This document shows positions 50,701 through 53,700 of a stretch of DNA of 64,000 nucleotides, in pieces. Source of the DNA: Heliopora coerulea (Eukaryota > Cnidaria > Anthozoa > Scleralcyonacea > Helioporidae); the NCBI GenBank assembly GCA_030142905.1, contig JASJOG010000064.1, positions 1,488,001 through 1,552,000 on the forward strand, read 5' to 3'. Within the stretch, counting starts at the first letter, position 1, and each line of letters begins with the position of its first letter. The position numbers and the translations under genes were made by a program. The notes below the pieces were generated by a model that had not been told where the DNA came from, searched no databases, and saw nothing but the letters and a program-made list of their open reading frames with translations.

Positions 50701-53700
50701 AACATGTAAGGCATGTAATTAGTGACAAATTACCAAGAAAATTGCCAAGGTTAGGACTAGTTCTTATTCAGGACTGGGGAAGCAAGTTGTGTTCAAAACT
50801 GGGCCACATTCTATGTCATAATCCTCAAGAAAACATTATATTCCCTAAAATTAATCTGGAACAAAAATTTAAATATAGTAATAACTGGGGAGAGCAACAT
50901 CTCGGTCATGGTGCTACTGTTGCCAATGTCCATTTTGATACAACTAGCAGTAATCTAATGAGCTTAATTTTTTTGGTTTTACAGGATGTATTGCAGTAAA
51001 GTATGGTGAGAAGGTCCTTGAAAAAGGCTGGAGTGAGATTTGTATCAGCCTGAATCAAAAATGTTTGGACAAAATTAAAGCTTGGAAAAAAAAAAACAAG
51101 ATAATTTAATGGGATAATATTTGAAAACAAATTAACGAAAACAAAACAGCAAACTTACGTTGACATATTTAGTACATATTTATATATATCAGGCTTTAAA
51201 CTTTGCTCCCAATAATACAAAAGTTGAATACAAGGAATTGATCTAAACTAATCACCTGAGTATAAAATACCTCTTCCACAGTTGCACTGGGTCAATTATA
51301 ACTTGCCTTTCTGCTAATTTCCAAACAATTGCTGTTGAAACTGTTAATTTGTTTCTATATTGAATAAATACAGTATCCAGTCTGCAGTTTATATACTGCA
51401 GAATAACATCAAAGAGCTATAGATTCGTTCATAATTTATGAGTCAATTACTCACCCAGTATTGTTAATGAACATGAACTTCAAAGCATTAAATAAATTGA
51501 TGGTGAGGATATTCAATTCTGTAATCACCATGACCAATGTGAAACTGGGTCTATTTAATATAGTGAAAGCTAAATTTGAAAGCTGATGCATAAATTAAAT
51601 GAGCCCACATCCATGTGGTAATTATTATGTCCACAATTTCAGACTAGAATTTCTTGTTTTACATCTCAAAACCTTGTCACATAATTTATGGATGGTAATG
51701 TTGATACTGTAACTCAATGAGGAGAAATAAAATATTTTTTCTTAAATTGAGTCTGCTTGTTGTACTGTAGCATTATCCTTCTAGAAGATTCTGTCTAACA
51801 TACTGGGTACATAAAAGATTTTTAAGGATTATGTTTGAACCAAAGCAAGATTCGAAATAGTGATTTTTAGGAATTTCAGGATCAATTCTTATAGTCCCTT
51901 TATGCAAAAATTCAAGGAGATTCCTCCTGTCCTGGTTTAATTAAATAATTTAAAAGTTTGGGTCTACTTTGATCTTGTTATGGTCCTTGTTCACCTTCAT
52001 TAGGATCCTAAAGGAACTTTTAAGAATTTTTAGTGGATCCTGAACAAAAATCCAGGATCCTACACAAATTGCCAATTACTACAGGATAAATGTCCAGGAT
52101 CCTGGTTGAGAAGATGTAGGATCCTGGTTTAGATGCAGGATCTTTTAGGATCCTATTAAGATCCTAGATATTCATCTTAGGATCTTGTAGAATCTTAAAC
52201 AGGATCCTATTTCAGAAACTAGGATCTTACAGGATCCTGTAGGATCTTAACAGGATCCTGTAGGATCTTGTACAAGATCTTGTAGGATCTTAAAAAGGAT
52301 CCTATAGGATCTTACAAGATCCTGTAAGATCCTATCAGGATCCTGATTTCGGAAAGGACAGGATCCATCTAGGATCCTTTTAGGATAACCCAAGGATCCT
52401 ATTCAGGATTTCTAGCAGTACGTACTGCAAATCTCCACAATATTCAGTTCAGTCTCAGGGCATTCAGTGGAGTGGTAACATTCTAACAGTGACAATTTGA
52501 ATGCCTCAAGCCAACAATAGCTCTTTGCTACTCTGAGAGTGTGACCTCCTGTTACTCCCACAGACTGGCCACAAAATGATATGAAAATTAACAACATTAT
52601 CTGATAATTCTAGGTACACAGTATCCTGTTCATGTCAAATTATACAATATGTTTCATAGGTCAATAATTCATTGGACAGCTCAAATTTTACCATAGCCAT
52701 AATGGCCATGGCCCCTGATAAAAGGAAAATGGTCATGGATAAAATGAAATTGTACCTAAAATCCAAGGCTACTTTTGGCCCCAATGGGTATTTCAGGGAA
52801 GTGCTCATGTGTCTTGCTAACTGCATGGATTTCTGGGTAAATTTGCTTCATTTACCAGTAAGGTTTCCTAACATTGTGCAACCAGTTATCTGTATAAATG
52901 TTTTTCATTCTCATTCTAAAATCTCTGTAGATTTGACATGATTGGTGTGTTTCAAACATGTTTGAAATCAATAGCCTACATGCATCCTTTACCAGAATTG
53001 GTTGAAGTTTGCAAACAGGCAATGCACAGGCTGACAATACATGTTTAAGGTTCTAGGACATACCTGCATGGCAATACAATCAGCCATCTTCACTACTTAC
53101 AGTGATGCAGAGAGTACTATCTTGACACAGAAGTGATGTAACATGTGCCTTCTAATAAACCAATTAATAATGCTAATTCTTTTGATAAAATAGCCATTGC
53201 TAAGAACAGTCAATTTCGGAATAAATAGCCCACAAACTGAGAGCAAAGCTAAACATTCTAGAAAAAGTGGCAGCAGAACACCAAGGAAAACAACTGTAAA
53301 AAAACTGGAATTGTAGCTGGCTAGAATATAAGATTCAGAAGGCTTTAACTGCAGTGAACTCTTTAATGTTGCTTAGGGCCACTAGAATTGAGGTCAGAAA
53401 CTGTTCATCATTTGTAAGGCCTATATAAATGTCACACATGATAACATCAAACTTTGTGCTGTTTAGTACAGTACCATGCAAAATTATTGGTAAGATAAAT
53501 GGATGTTGTGATGACAAGTGTGTTGAAACACAAACCAATCAATTGAAAGCTCCTGTGTATAAGTCAATCCTCTAAATGGATGTTTGAAATTGGTCTGAAG
53601 ATGATTTTGTAATAAAATCGAAATATGACCATTTCACTTTGTCTCGCCTCTTATATAACTCGAATCTTGAATTTACAAGATGACACTATTATTCGGAACA

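Larger units (their letters stand above)
47130..52414 (+). mobile_element. Unclassified element with AGGATCCT inverted arrays and a BEN gene
   Basis: The left edge TAGAAATCCTAAACAGGATC and right edge GATCCTATTCAGGATTTCTA are inverted copies. Each side continues into several hundred bp of closely spaced variants of the palindrome AGGATCCT (47130-47520; ~51985-52414). TA abuts both ends if the element is taken as 47132-52412. Inside is an intact multi-exon BEN-domain gene. This has the architecture of a DNA transposon with satellite-like ends. No transposase was found and the superfamily is unknown. Confidence 0.6.
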
